From NCBI RefSeq assembly GCF_030161895.1, contig NZ_BSVB01000001.1:3286001-3350000 (forward strand): a DNA stretch of 64,000 nt, written 5' to 3'. Numbering within the stretch: the first letter of the stretch is position 1; each line of letters begins with the position of its first letter. Below, one piece after another: positions 18,420-26,551 of the stretch. The position numbers and the translations under genes are program-made. The notes below the pieces were generated by a model. That model was not told the origin of the DNA and ran no database searches. It saw only the letters and a list, made by a program, of their open reading frames with translations. The DNA comes from Pseudolysinimonas kribbensis. Its GTDB lineage: Bacteria > Actinomycetota > Actinomycetes > Actinomycetales > Microbacteriaceae.

Positions 18420-18495
18420 GCGCTGCTGCCCGTGTTTCCGGACGAGACGCCAGTGTTTGCCGGTCGCCGCGCGCGATGACGAGTGCGCCTAGATT

Positions 18496-18520
18496 CTGGT
18501 TCGATCCCAGTATCGCCCAC
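18496..18520 (+). repeat. attR core, 25-bp direct repeat
   Basis: Identical to 5220-5244 and starting CTGGTTCGATCCCAG. No tRNA body precedes it, so this is the displaced chromosomal half-site. Confidence 0.9.
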
Positions 18521-18523
18521 ACT

Positions 18524-18547
18524 CAAAACCCCGGAATTCCGGGGTTT
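18524..18547 (+). terminator. Strong palindromic terminator
   Basis: A perfect palindrome: AAAACCCCGGAA followed by its complement TTCCGGGGTTTT. It is probably the original terminator of tRNA-Val, displaced by the element, and it also ends the leftward operon from 19424. Confidence 0.8.
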
Positions 18548-18561
18548 TCGTCATGGCACCG

Positions 18562-18978
18562 TCAGTACCTCTCGGGCTCCGCGGCGCGGTCGAAGAACAG
18601 GCCGCGGACGAACGTCGGAGCGATCCGGACCCAGCGGTACTTGAGCGTCGGGATCCACGGCAGGAGGGGCAGTCGGTCGGCGGCATCGATGTCGGACTGG
18701 TGTTCGAGTCGCTCGGCGATTCCTTTCACGACGACCGAGCGCGCCTGGTCGTAGGTCCAGGTGTCGATCTCGAACGCCACGCGCTGGTTCACAGTGAGTT
18801 CGAGCAACTTCGTTCCCGGAGCGGTTCGGAAGTACAGCGCACGATCGTGGGCGACGTAGTTGACGGGAAAGATGTCGACCTCGCCGGCGACGGCGACGGC
18901 GAGGCGGCCGAGCTGATTGTGGCGCAACTCGGTCCAGCACTCCTCGGGTGTGAGGTCGCGGATGATGGGGTCGTTCAT
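18562..18978 (-). CDS. PNPOx-like flavin/F420-binding protein
   Basis: 138 residues with the split beta-barrel of pyridoxamine-phosphate-oxidase-like proteins: LTPEECWTELRHNQLGRLAV, DIFPVNYVAHDRALYFRT and VAFEIDTW. This family binds FMN or F420 and in mycobacteria several members belong to the dormancy response. The ATG overlaps the stop of the BON gene upstream (ATGA), so the two form one operon downstream of a DosR-like box. A true pyridoxamine oxidase is unlikely at this length. Substrate unknown. A homologue lies at 32686-33096. Confidence 0.8.
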   Translation of the reverse strand: MNDPIIRDLTPEECWTELRHNQLGRLAVAVAGEVDIFPVNYVAHDRALYFRTAPGTKLLELTVNQRVAFEIDTWTYDQARSVVVKGIAERLEHQSDIDAADRLPLLPWIPTLKYRWVRIAPTFVRGLFFDRAAEPERY

Positions 18979-19424
18979 CGGCTGCCGACCTCGATGTCGT
19001 TGTCGACGAAGTCGACGCCGGGCACCGTCTCGACGACGTGCCGGACGAGCGCGCGTTCCTCGACGGTGGGAACCAGGCCGCTGAGCGTGACGACGTGATG
19101 GTCGACCGAGAAGTTGACCTCGCCGGTCTCGACGAGGGCGAGTCCGATCCGCTCGCGGACGTGGTCCGTGATCTGCCGGTCCGTGACCCGCCAGTCGGCG
19201 CCGTAGGGACGGACGTGGAGGTCGTTGACCACGTCGCGCACGTCAGCCATCCGGCGCGCGATGGAGAAGGCCTCCAGCTTTTCGGCGTAGCTGCCGACCA
19301 CACCATGCAGTCGCGCGATCCCGTCGTGCACGTCCACGGCGAGCTGGAAGGCGTCGAGGGCGGGATCGGCGTCGAACGCGTCGCGCAGACGTGAGCGGAG
19401 CAGCTGGTCGTCTCGGATCGTCAT
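18975..19424 (-). CDS. Two-BON-domain stress protein
   Basis: 149 residues with two BON repeats: VDVHDGIARLHGVVGSYAEK (about 28-47) and VDHHVVTLSGLVPTVEER (about 105-122). There is no signal peptide, so it is likely cytoplasmic. BON domains bind lipids or support envelope stability; the cytoplasmic form is common in stress islands. The ATG at 19424 is 36 bp from a DosR-like box at 19461-19474, and no clear ribosome site intervenes, suggesting a leaderless mRNA. It is the first gene of a two-gene operon with the PNPOx gene. Confidence 0.85.
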   Translation of the reverse strand: MTIRDDQLLRSRLRDAFDADPALDAFQLAVDVHDGIARLHGVVGSYAEKLEAFSIARRMADVRDVVNDLHVRPYGADWRVTDRQITDHVRERIGLALVETGEVNFSVDHHVVTLSGLVPTVEERALVRHVVETVPGVDFVDNDIEVGSR

Positions 19425-19457
19425 GGAATGAGCATCCAGCGACCGCCCCGCGCCGTC

Positions 19458-20098
19458 CTAGGGCCGAAGGTCCCCTCGCTGGCGTGCCGCCCCATACACC
19501 GCGGCCTGCGTGCGTCGTTCGAGGCCGAGCTTGGCGAGGAGGCCGGAGACGTAGTTCTTGACCGTCTTCTCCGCCAGGTCGAGCCGTTCGCCGATCTGCC
19601 GATTGGTGAGTCCTTCCGCGATCAGCTTGAGCACCTGCCGCTCCCGCAGCGACAGGGGATCGTCGTCGGACGTCGCCGAGCCTTCGGATGCCGCTTCCAC
19701 GACGCGGTCGGCAAGACCGGGCCGCAGCAGCGACCCCCGCCGGCGACGGTGCGGATGCCGGCGACGAGGTTCTGCCCGCGGATGTCCTTGAGAACGTAGC
19801 CGCTGGCTCCGGCCAGGACCGCCGCGCGCGCAGCGGCGTCGTCGTCGTACGCGGTCAGCATGATGCACCGCGTGTCCGGCAGTGCGGAGCGCACATCTCG
19901 GCACAGATCCACGCCGGAGCCGTCAGCCAGCCGCACGTCGAGCACGGCGACGTCGGGTTGCGTCGCCGCGATGCGGCCGAGGGCACGGGCGACGCTGGAG
20001 GACTCGCCGACGACCTCGAGGTCAGGTTCTGCATTGATGAGCTCGGCGATACCGCGCCGCACGATCTCGTGGTCGTCGACCAGGAACACTCGGATCAC
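19458..20098 (-). CDS. devR: Response regulator DevR/DosR (frameshifted)
   Basis: NarL/FixJ-family regulator, about 213 residues from GTG 20098. The receiver has D8, D9, D54 (VAVLDVRL), T82 and K104, the same positions as M. tuberculosis DosR. The HTH reads [29 protein letters not shown] and [11 protein letters not shown]; the recognition helix KTVKNYVS is that of DosR as I recall it. One base is missing in CCCCC 19734-19738; restoring it joins receiver to HTH ([16 protein letters not shown]). The start overlaps the devS stop (GTGA). It probably activates the boxes listed in this island in response to hypoxia, NO or redox change. Confidence 0.92.
19461..19474 (-). promoter_or_regulatory. DosR-like box for the BON-PNPOx operon
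   Basis: Minus strand GGGACCTTCGGCCC, 36 bp before ATG 19424. It lies inside the last codons of devR: the bases encode the final Gly-Asp-Leu-Arg-Pro, followed at once by TAG. Confidence 0.75.
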
Positions 20099-21784
20099 GG
20101 CTGCTCCGTTCGGAGTGGCACCCGCCACAGCACCGCGGTGCCGCCGGTGTCCCGGGACCGGATCGAATAGGTGCCGCCGAGTCGGTCAGCGCGGGCAGCG
20201 ACGTTCGCCGTTCCACTCGCGCGTCCCCCGGCGCATACCCGATTCCGTCGTCATCGATGCGGATCGTGACGTGATCGTCGTCGACCTGGACGCCGACATC
20301 GGTGTGGGACGCCCGCGCGTGGCGGGCGACGTTCGTGACGGACTCGCGGACGACGGCGACGACATCCTCGACCATCTCGGCGGGCACGATGAGATCCACC
20401 GCGCCGTCGAAGGTGAGCCGTGGTGGCGTGGGCAGACCCGCCCCCGCCTCGCTGACAGCGTCGAGAACTCGATGGCGCAGGGCGGAGCTTCCCGCCGGGG
20501 GCGACGAGAGGGCGAAGATGACGGTGCGGATCTCCGCGATGGCGGCATCGATCGCGTTCACCTGCTCGAGGATCACCCCGCGCGATCCCTCGCTCGTGCG
20601 GGTCGCTTCGGCCTGCAGGGTCAGTCCGGCGCCGAACAGTCGCTGGATGACGTGGTCGTGCAGATCGCGGGCGATGCGCGAGCGGTCCTCGACGCGCTCC
20701 AGCTGTTGCCGGTCCAGGCGCGCTTGCACGAGTTGCAGCGCAACGCTTGCCTGGCGGGCGAATTCGGTCGCTCGGTTGATGTCGACGTCCGGGATCCGGT
20801 CCTCTCCGGGGCTCTCGAGACGGCCAGGGCCCCGAGCACTGTGCCGCTCGCGCTGAGCGGCACGACGAGCGTGGGACCGACCTCGGGTTGTGATTCGAAC
20901 TGAGCGCCGGCCGGCTGTCCGCTCGTGGTGAGCATCGTCCCGGAGGCGATCACCTGGCCGGCCAGCGACCCCTCCGCGGCGAAATGACGCCCGCGGACGC
21001 CGTCCGCCAGGGCTCCTTCAACGGCGGAGACGACGAGCGAACCGTCCGCCTCCGGTGTCACGACACAGGCGAGAGCCGCGTCCATGACGTCGGCGACCCG
21101 CCGGACGATCACGTCGAGGGCGTCGACATCGTCGGACAGCATCGCGGCGGTGACCTCTGCCCGGGCGTTCGCCCACCTCTCGCGCACCTTGACCTCATCG
21201 AACAGGCGCGCGTTCTCGATGGCGATGCCGGCGGTGGCGGCGAGAACGCTGACGAGTTCCTCGTCCTCCGGCGTGAAGCGTCCGGCGGCTGGGTCGGTAA
21301 GGTACAGGTTGCCGAACACGTCGTCGCGGACGCGGATCGGCACGCCGAGGAAGGCGTCCATCGGCGGGTGGTGGGCCGGGAACCCGCTGGACCGCGGGTC
21401 GTCGTGCAGGTGCTCCAACCGGATCGGCGCCGCGTCGTGAATCACGGCACCGAGGATCCCGACGCCGTGCGGCAAGTCTCCGACCTTGGCCGCCAGCTCA
21501 CCCGACATCCCGACGTGGATGAAGCGCTCGAGGAAGCCGTCCGGCCCGATCACACCGAGAGCGCCGTAGCGGGCATCGACGAGGTCGATGGCGGCTTCGA
21601 CGATGTGTTTCAGGACCTCTTCGATGTCCAGCTGCTCGATGACGACCCGATTGGCGCGCAACAGGCTGCGCAGACGGCCCTGCGTCGCTAGCACGCGTTG
21701 CGCGCGCTCAACGAGTTCTTCGATGGTCTGCTCGAGCTCGGACCGCGGGGCATCGGGGAAGCTGATCTCCTCCACCGAGGCCAC
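20095..21784 (-). CDS. devS: Sensor histidine kinase DevS/DosS (frameshifted twice)
   Basis: Tandem-GAF histidine kinase of about 563 residues. GAF-A includes RSSGFPAHHPPMDAFLGVP (residues 131-149) and RVRDDVFGNLYLTD, closely like mycobacterial DosS, whose GAF-A binds heme; His138/139 are candidates for the ligand. GAF-B follows (ALACVVTPEADGSLVVSAVEG). The HisKA_3 phospho-acceptor is in RSRIARDLHDHVIQRLFGAG, and the ATPase part has RESVTNVARHARA and RIDDDGIGYAPG. Two losses must be repaired, at GGGG 20808-20811 and CCCCC 20225-20229; the repaired C-terminus reads ADRLGGTYSIRSRDTGG. It has no membrane segment and is the partner of devR. Confidence 0.9.
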
Positions 21785-21822
21785 GTCCCAGAGCCTAGTT
21801 GCGGCACGGTGTTCTGTCGTGG

Positions 21823-22248
21823 TCAGCCGGCAACCGCCCTCACGGATGCTTCGCCGGCGGCGTGCAGCTCTCGGAGGAGTTCGAGTTGGCGGCGGTTGAG
21901 CTCCATCAGCTCCTCGATCTCCTGCTTGGCCGCGAGATTCGTCTCATAATCGTGCCGGGCGAGCGCCGCGGCGATCGCGTCCTGCCGCTTCGCCGCGATC
22001 AGCAGGATCGCACCCTGCAGACCGGCGAGCATGCTGAGGAAGAGATTGAGAAGGATGAACGGGTAGGGGTCCCACCGAATCGCGAACACGTTCGCGAGCG
22101 CCCACGCCACCATCACGAGCACGAAGATCCCGACGAACCACCAGCTGCCCATCCCGTTGCGCAGGCGGTCCGCCGCGCGCTCTCCGCGCGAGAGCCGGCC
22201 CGTGGCCTGGTCGTGCCAGTTGGTGAGCGGTCGGTGCAGAGGGGTCAT
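21823..22248 (-). CDS. DUF1003 membrane protein
   Basis: 141 residues from ATG 22248. It has the DUF1003 core: ERAADRLRNGMGSWWFVGIF, two membrane segments (VGIFVLVMVAWALANVFAI and PFILLNLFLSMLAGLQGAI) and the conserved RQDAIAAALARHDYETNL after them. Function unknown; family members sometimes accompany stress loci. The start shares a base with the stop of the SDR gene (TGATG), so it is the second gene of an operon controlled by the box at 23031-23044. A longer start 15 bp upstream is possible but would overlap the SDR gene. Confidence 0.8.
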   Translation of the reverse strand: MTPLHRPLTNWHDQATGRLSRGERAADRLRNGMGSWWFVGIFVLVMVAWALANVFAIRWDPYPFILLNLFLSMLAGLQGAILLIAAKRQDAIAAALARHDYETNLAAKQEIEELMELNRRQLELLRELHAAGEASVRAVAG

Positions 22249-22994
22249 CAGTACGCCGCCCACCCGCCGTCATCGGGCAGGATCGCGCCGGAGACGTTCG
22301 CCGAGTCGTCACTGAGCAGCCAGGTGATGGCCGCGGCCAGCTGCGCGGCTTCGGCGACGCCGGGCACGTTGGTCTGCATCAGCGGCCCGAGGCGCTGCTG
22401 CGCCCACTCCGACTTGAACGGCGCCTCGATGTTCGTGGCGACCGCGCCGGGGGCGACCGCATTGCAGCGGATCCCCTTCGGGGTGTAGAAGAACGCGGTG
22501 CTCAGGGTGAAGCCGTTCACCGCGTGCTTCGAGGTCGTGTAGGCGGTGCCGGCGGCGGACGCCCGGAGCCCCGCCTCCGACGACACGTTGACGATCGATC
22601 CCTTGCCCGCGGCGATCATCTTCGGCAGGACGGCTCGGGTCAGCCGCATCATAGCCGTCAGGTTGACCGCCAGAACGTGGTTCCAGGTCTCGTCGTCGAG
22701 TTCCGCGGTGGGCAGGAAACCGTCCATGATGCCGGCGACGTTCGCCAGCCCATCGATCTGCTCACCAGCCGCCTCGATCACGCGGACCACCGCGGCCTCA
22801 TCGGAGATGTCGCCGAGCACTGTGACCACGTCGCCCTCGAGTTCGTCGACGAGTGCGGCGAGACGGCTCTCGACGACGTCGGATGCGACGACGCGCCCGC
22901 CCTCGGCGACGATGCGCTCCGCGGTCGCTCGGCCGATACCCGATCCCGCGCCGGTGACGATGACGGTCTTGCCGGCGAAATGTGAACTGTCCAT
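22248..22994 (-). CDS. Short-chain dehydrogenase/reductase
   Basis: 248 residues, classical SDR. The NAD(P) motif TGAGSGIG is at 14-21, NVAGIMDGF after strand 4, Ser139 in NVSSEAG, and Tyr152-x3-Lys156 in AYTTSKHA. The acidic residue after strand 2 (VVASDV) favours NAD(H). The substrate is not known. The ATG at 22994 is 36 bp from a DosR-like box, with no obvious ribosome site, and the gene is divergent from a universal stress protein. It heads an operon with the DUF1003 gene. A role in redox balancing under hypoxia would fit but is inference. Confidence 0.88.
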   Translation of the reverse strand: MDSSHFAGKTVIVTGAGSGIGRATAERIVAEGGRVVASDVVESRLAALVDELEGDVVTVLGDISDEAAVVRVIEAAGEQIDGLANVAGIMDGFLPTAELDDETWNHVLAVNLTAMMRLTRAVLPKMIAAGKGSIVNVSSEAGLRASAAGTAYTTSKHAVNGFTLSTAFFYTPKGIRCNAVAPGAVATNIEAPFKSEWAQQRLGPLMQTNVPGVAEAAQLAAAITWLLSDDSANVSGAILPDDGGWAAY

Positions 22995-23030
22995 GCCGTC
23001 GATGCAACCGTGGCACCGCGGGGCCGCGTA

Positions 23031-23060
23031 GGGCCGAAGGTCCCACGGGACCTTCGGCCC
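23031..23060. promoter_or_regulatory. Pair of DosR-like boxes in a divergent promoter
   Basis: GGGCCGAAGGTCCC (23031-23044) faces the SDR gene, and GGGACCTTCGGCCC (23047-23060) faces the stress protein gene. Each is oriented with GCCC towards its gene; the distances to the ATGs are 36 and 60 bp. The USP side has a leader with a clear GAAGGAG ribosome site. Confidence 0.8.
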
Positions 23061-23120
23061 TCACCCCGGACGGGGCGCGGGGTGAGGGTGGGAGGAGCAC
23101 AGCACTCGAAGGAGCATGAG

Positions 23121-23984
23121 ATGGAACGAATCGTCCTGGGCGTGGATCCGGGCAGCGGTCGGATGGCACTGGAATGGGTGATCCGCCGATCCCTGTCGAA
23201 GCCGACTCACGTGCAGTTGGTCCGTGCATTCGACCTCGTTCTCGCCGAACCAGACGATGAGGAGGCCATACTGCGGGACGCGGCCGCCCAGCTTCGTCGA
23301 CGCTCGCCTACGACCGTCGTCGACGAGTCACTCGTCACGGTCGCGATCCCGGCGGCGCTGCTCGAGGCGTCGACCGAGGCGGATCTGCTGGTCCTCGGGT
23401 CGCGTCGCGGGCGGCCGGCCGCGTGGAGGCTCGGCGTCTCGCTGCCGCTGCAGGTCGCGGCTCGCTCGAAGTGCGCGACGGTGATCGTGCCCGAGGATTG
23501 GACGCCGTCCATGCGGCGGACCGTCGTCGTGGGCATCTCCGGTGACCACACCTGCGACCGCGCGATGCTGTTCGCCGCCCGGGAGGCGCAGGACGCCGGC
23601 GTGGAGCTGGAAGCGGTTCACGCGTGGACCGTCACCGTCCCCGACATGCATGACTCCCGGATCGCGATGAACGAGGGCGATGAGCGGGTGCTGCACCGCG
23701 ACATCCTGTCCCGATCGTTGGAGCGGATCCGTGCCGCCTTCCCGCGCGTCAGGCTCCGCGGTCTCCTGGAGCAGCGCCTGCCCAGCGCGGTGCTGGCGGA
23801 GCATGCCATCCGGGGCCAGCTTCTGGTCCTGGGCAGCCACCGGTGGGGCCCGGTCACGGGTGTCGTCCTGGGGTCCACCGCTCGAGCCGTTCTTCCGGTC
23901 GCATCGGCACCGTTGTGCATCGTGCCGCCGGCGGCACCCACCTCGGGGAGCGTCGAGCCCCAACGGGACGCCGTGTCGGCCTAG
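23121..23984 (+). CDS. Tandem universal stress protein
   Basis: 287 residues, two UspA domains. The first (MERIVLGVDPGSGRMALEWV) ends in LLVLGSRRGRPAAWRLGVSL; the second has LLVLGSHRWGPVTGVVLGSTARAVL with the G-2x-G-9x-G(S) ATP-binding pattern. Mycobacterial dormancy regulons carry several such tandem proteins. Its promoter shares the divergent DosR-like pair at 23031-23060, and GAAGGAG lies 5 bases before the ATG. It converges with the membrane protein gene that ends the arc operon (4-bp overlap of stops). Confidence 0.88.
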   Translation: MERIVLGVDPGSGRMALEWVIRRSLSKPTHVQLVRAFDLVLAEPDDEEAILRDAAAQLRRRSPTTVVDESLVTVAIPAALLEASTEADLLVLGSRRGRPAAWRLGVSLPLQVAARSKCATVIVPEDWTPSMRRTVVVGISGDHTCDRAMLFAAREAQDAGVELEAVHAWTVTVPDMHDSRIAMNEGDERVLHRDILSRSLERIRAAFPRVRLRGLLEQRLPSAVLAEHAIRGQLLVLGSHRWGPVTGVVLGSTARAVLPVASAPLCIVPPAAPTSGSVEPQRDAVSA

Positions 23985-24589
23985 TTCCGTGGGCCCGCCG
24001 TGAACACGCTGCGGGCCAACGGAGCGGTCAGCGACGCGATCGTGAGCGCCATCAGCAATCCGGCGACGACGTAGAGCCCGGCGACGAGCGCAAGCGGACT
24101 GCCCTCGTCGATAAACGGCGAGGGTGCGGCCGTCCAGGCGGCCGCGACCGCCCAGGAACCCATCGACGCGGGCACCCATCGAAGGCTCCGCGGCCGGTGA
24201 CGGATCGCGAGCCACTGCGCCACCGGGATCATCGACAGAAGCAGGACCGCGCCGAGAGCGACGAGCGGGATCACTGCCGGCGTCAGATCGTTCAGACCGA
24301 TCGTGCTGGGCATGAGGCCGATTCCCCACGCCGCGGCCGCACCGGCCGAGGTGGCTCCGATCCACCGTCGGCGCGCCGGTGCGAATCGCCCCAGGCCGAC
24401 CACCTGGCCGATCCCCAGCAGAGCGCCTTCCACCGCGCCACCGCTCACGATCAGGAGAAGGCCGAGGGCCGGATTCATGCCGGACACCGTGACCACCACC
24501 GCGATCGCGGCAGCGACGGCGAAGCCGACGGCCTCGCCGACGGTGACCGCGACGATCCAACGCCCGATCGCCGGACGTTCTCCCGTCAC
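23981..24589 (-). CDS. Unknown polytopic membrane protein ending the arc operon
   Basis: 202 residues from GTG 24589, overlapping the arcC stop (GTGA). About six membrane segments can be seen, the first being IGRWIVAVTVGEAVGFAVAAAIAVVV. No known domain was recognised. Its position as the last gene of an arginine-deiminase operon, translationally coupled, suggests a role in ion or amine handling during arginine fermentation, but no motif supports a substrate. Confidence 0.6.
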   Translation of the reverse strand: MTGERPAIGRWIVAVTVGEAVGFAVAAAIAVVVTVSGMNPALGLLLIVSGGAVEGALLGIGQVVGLGRFAPARRRWIGATSAGAAAAWGIGLMPSTIGLNDLTPAVIPLVALGAVLLLSMIPVAQWLAIRHRPRSLRWVPASMGSWAVAAAWTAAPSPFIDEGSPLALVAGLYVVAGLLMALTIASLTAPLARSVFTAGPRN

Positions 24590-25535
24590 GCCTCCGCCAA
24601 CTGCTTGGCCCGGCTCTCCTCGATGGTCGCGGGCCCGAGGCTCGGGAGGACGTGGGTTCCCGCCTCGCCCGCCATGATCGCCTCGACGTCGCCCAGAGCA
24701 CCGATGGATGCGACTCCCGCGGTCTGGTCCACGAATCGCCGCGCTGCGAGCACCTTGGGACCCATCGAGCCGGCCTCGAACGACATCTCGGCCAGTTCGG
24801 CGCTGGAGTGCGGGCCGGCGAGCGGCCGAGCATGGGGGTCCCGTAGCCGTCGACGACGGCGGGCACGTCGGTGAGGATGACGAGCCGGTCGGCGCGAAGT
24901 GCGCTCGCGACCTGCGCGGCGACGAGATCCTTGTCGATGACCGCGTCCACCTCCCGGCCGTCGGTGGTGACGGGAATGCCGCCGCCGCCACCGATCACCA
25001 CGACCGCGCCGGCGCGCAGCAGCAGCTCGGCCGCAGGTAGCTCGATCACCGCTCGCGGCTCGGGCGAGCCGACGACGCGACGCATCCCGTCGTCGTGCGG
25101 CCGGAACTGCCACCCCCAACGGCGATGGGCCGCGTCGGCCTCCGCCGCGGTGACGACGGGGCCGATGGGTTTCGTGGGATGTGCGAGCGCCGGATCCGTC
25201 GCATCCACGACGGTGTGCGACACGATCGCGACCGCGGTACGGGCCGGCTCGGCGGCGCGGAACCCGGCCGCGATCCAGTGGCCGATGAGCCCCTGCGTCT
25301 CCGCGGTGAGGTCGGCGAGCGGATACGGTCTGCGCAGCGCCGGGTCGGCCCGGGATTCGAGCGACAGCATGCCGACCTGCGGCCCGTTGCCGTGCACGAT
25401 GACGAGGTCATGCCCATGGGTCGCGCCCGCGATCACGCGCGCTGCCTCGAGCACCCGCACCCGCTGAGGCTCGGCCTCCGGCCGTTGGCCGTGCTTGAGC
25501 AGAGCGTTGCCGCCGAGTGCGATGACGATCCTCAC
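24586..25535 (-). CDS. arcC: Carbamate kinase (frameshifted)
   Basis: About 316 residues. It starts [17 protein letters not shown] with the family's GGNAL loop, then VHGNGPQVGMLSLE, AVVVIGGGGGIPV and VDAVIDKDLVAAQVA. The downstream frame gives ELAEMSFEAGSMGPKVLAA and the C-terminal GTHVLPS. One base is missing in GGGGG 24834-24838. The enzyme makes ATP from carbamoyl phosphate and ADP, the energy-yielding step of the arginine deiminase pathway. Gene order is transporter, arcA, arcB, arcC, membrane protein; starts and stops overlap throughout. Confidence 0.92.
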
Positions 25536-26551
25536 CGTGCCGGCCCCTCGTCACCGGCGAGGTCGTGGACCATGAGCGCCTTGATGGTGTGCATGCGGTT
25601 CTCGGCCTGCTGGAACACGACGGAATGCTCCGACCGGAACACCTCGTCGTCGACCTCCGCGCCGACCAGGCCCGTCACGCGGCGCATGCGCGCCCCGACG
25701 GTCGTGGTGTCGTCGTGGACCGCCGGGAGACAGTGCATGAACCGCGCGTCCAGCTTGCCGGTCGCTGCCATGAGTGCCGGCGTCACGCGGTAGGGCGCGA
25801 GCGTGCGGGCCCGGGTCTCCCAGAGGCCATCCGCTTCGCCCATGCTGACCCAGACATCCGTGTACACGGCGTCGGCTCCTCGGACGGCGGCGTGAGGGTC
25901 GTGCAGCACCTCGATGGTCCCACCGGTGCGGTGCGCGAGCGACGCAGCGTGCTCGACGACGACCGGGTCCGGCGCCAGCTCGGCGGGGCAGCCGACGCGC
26001 ACGTGCGACCCGAGCGCGGCGCCCGTGACGAGCATGCTGTGCACGACGTTGTCGCGGCCGTCGCCGACGAACGCGATCGTCAACTCGGATGCGGGCCGTC
26101 CGCAGGTCTCCTCGAGCGTGAAGAAGTCCGCGAGAGCCTGGGTCGGGTGCCAGTCGTCGGTCAGCGCGTTCCAGACCGGGATACCCGAGGACACCGCCAG
26201 CTGCTCGACCGTCGCCTGGGGCGCGCCGCGGTAGGCGATCCCGTCGTAGAGCCGTCCGAGCACGGCGCCGGTGTCGGCAACGCTCTCCGTCTCGCCGAGG
26301 TGGGTCTGACCGCCGTCGATGTACGTGACGTGCGCGCCCTGCTGGACGGCGGCGAGTTCGAAGGCATTGCGCGTGCGCGTCGACGGCTTCTCGAACAGCA
26401 GCACGATGGCGCGACCCCGCAGCCGTTGCACCTCGGATCCTTCCCGGCGGGCGGTCTTCAATTCGGCGGCCAGGTCGAGGATCGTACGCGCGGCCGGGAC
26501 GAGATTCCAGTCGCTGAGGGCGCCGATGCGGCGCTCGATGACGGCGCTCAC
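25532..26551 (-). CDS. arcB: Ornithine carbamoyltransferase (catabolic)
   Basis: 339 residues from GTG 26551, overlapping the arcA stop. It has the carbamoyl-phosphate loop [15 protein letters not shown], the [15 protein letters not shown] loop, a [12 protein letters not shown] motif, and the ornithine/catalytic [10 protein letters not shown]. The C-terminus [22 protein letters not shown] is standard. In this operon it works in the phosphorolytic direction, splitting citrulline into ornithine and carbamoyl phosphate. Operon context rather than sequence marks it as the catabolic form. Confidence 0.93.
   Translation of the reverse strand: MSAVIERRIGALSDWNLVPAARTILDLAAELKTARREGSEVQRLRGRAIVLLFEKPSTRTRNAFELAAVQQGAHVTYIDGGQTHLGETESVADTGAVLGRLYDGIAYRGAPQATVEQLAVSSGIPVWNALTDDWHPTQALADFFTLEETCGRPASELTIAFVGDGRDNVVHSMLVTGAALGSHVRVGCPAELAPDPVVVEHAASLAHRTGGTIEVLHDPHAAVRGADAVYTDVWVSMGEADGLWETRARTLAPYRVTPALMAATGKLDARFMHCLPAVHDDTTTVGARMRRVTGLVGAEVDDEVFRSEHSVVFQQAENRMHTIKALMVHDLAGDEGPAR

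Larger units (their letters stand above)
5220..18520. mobile_element. 13.3-kb satellite-like integrative element in tRNA-Val(GAC)
   Basis: A 25-bp direct repeat of the tRNA 3' end bounds the region. Inside are, in order, an excisionase-like HTH protein, a small zinc-finger-like protein, a RepA-like AAA ATPase, an iteron cluster, a small-terminase-like protein, an unknown Cys/His protein, a capsid maturation protease, a protein with a terminase-type nuclease end, an MmeI-type RM enzyme, a three-gene module of unknown role, and a tyrosine integrase pointing inward from the right end. No portal, major capsid, tail or lysis gene is recognisable, so this is not a complete prophage. The layout recalls phage-inducible islands that use a helper phage. 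GTGGACYTA repeats lie just inside both ends. Confidence 0.85.

Noticed and set aside
5220..18520. Complete prophage
   Set aside because: No portal, major capsid, tail, holin or lysin gene is recognisable in the 13.3 kb.
23328..24585. Minus-strand extension of the carbamate kinase frame across the USP gene
   Set aside because: It arises from the missing base at 24834-24838; after repair the kinase ends at 24586.
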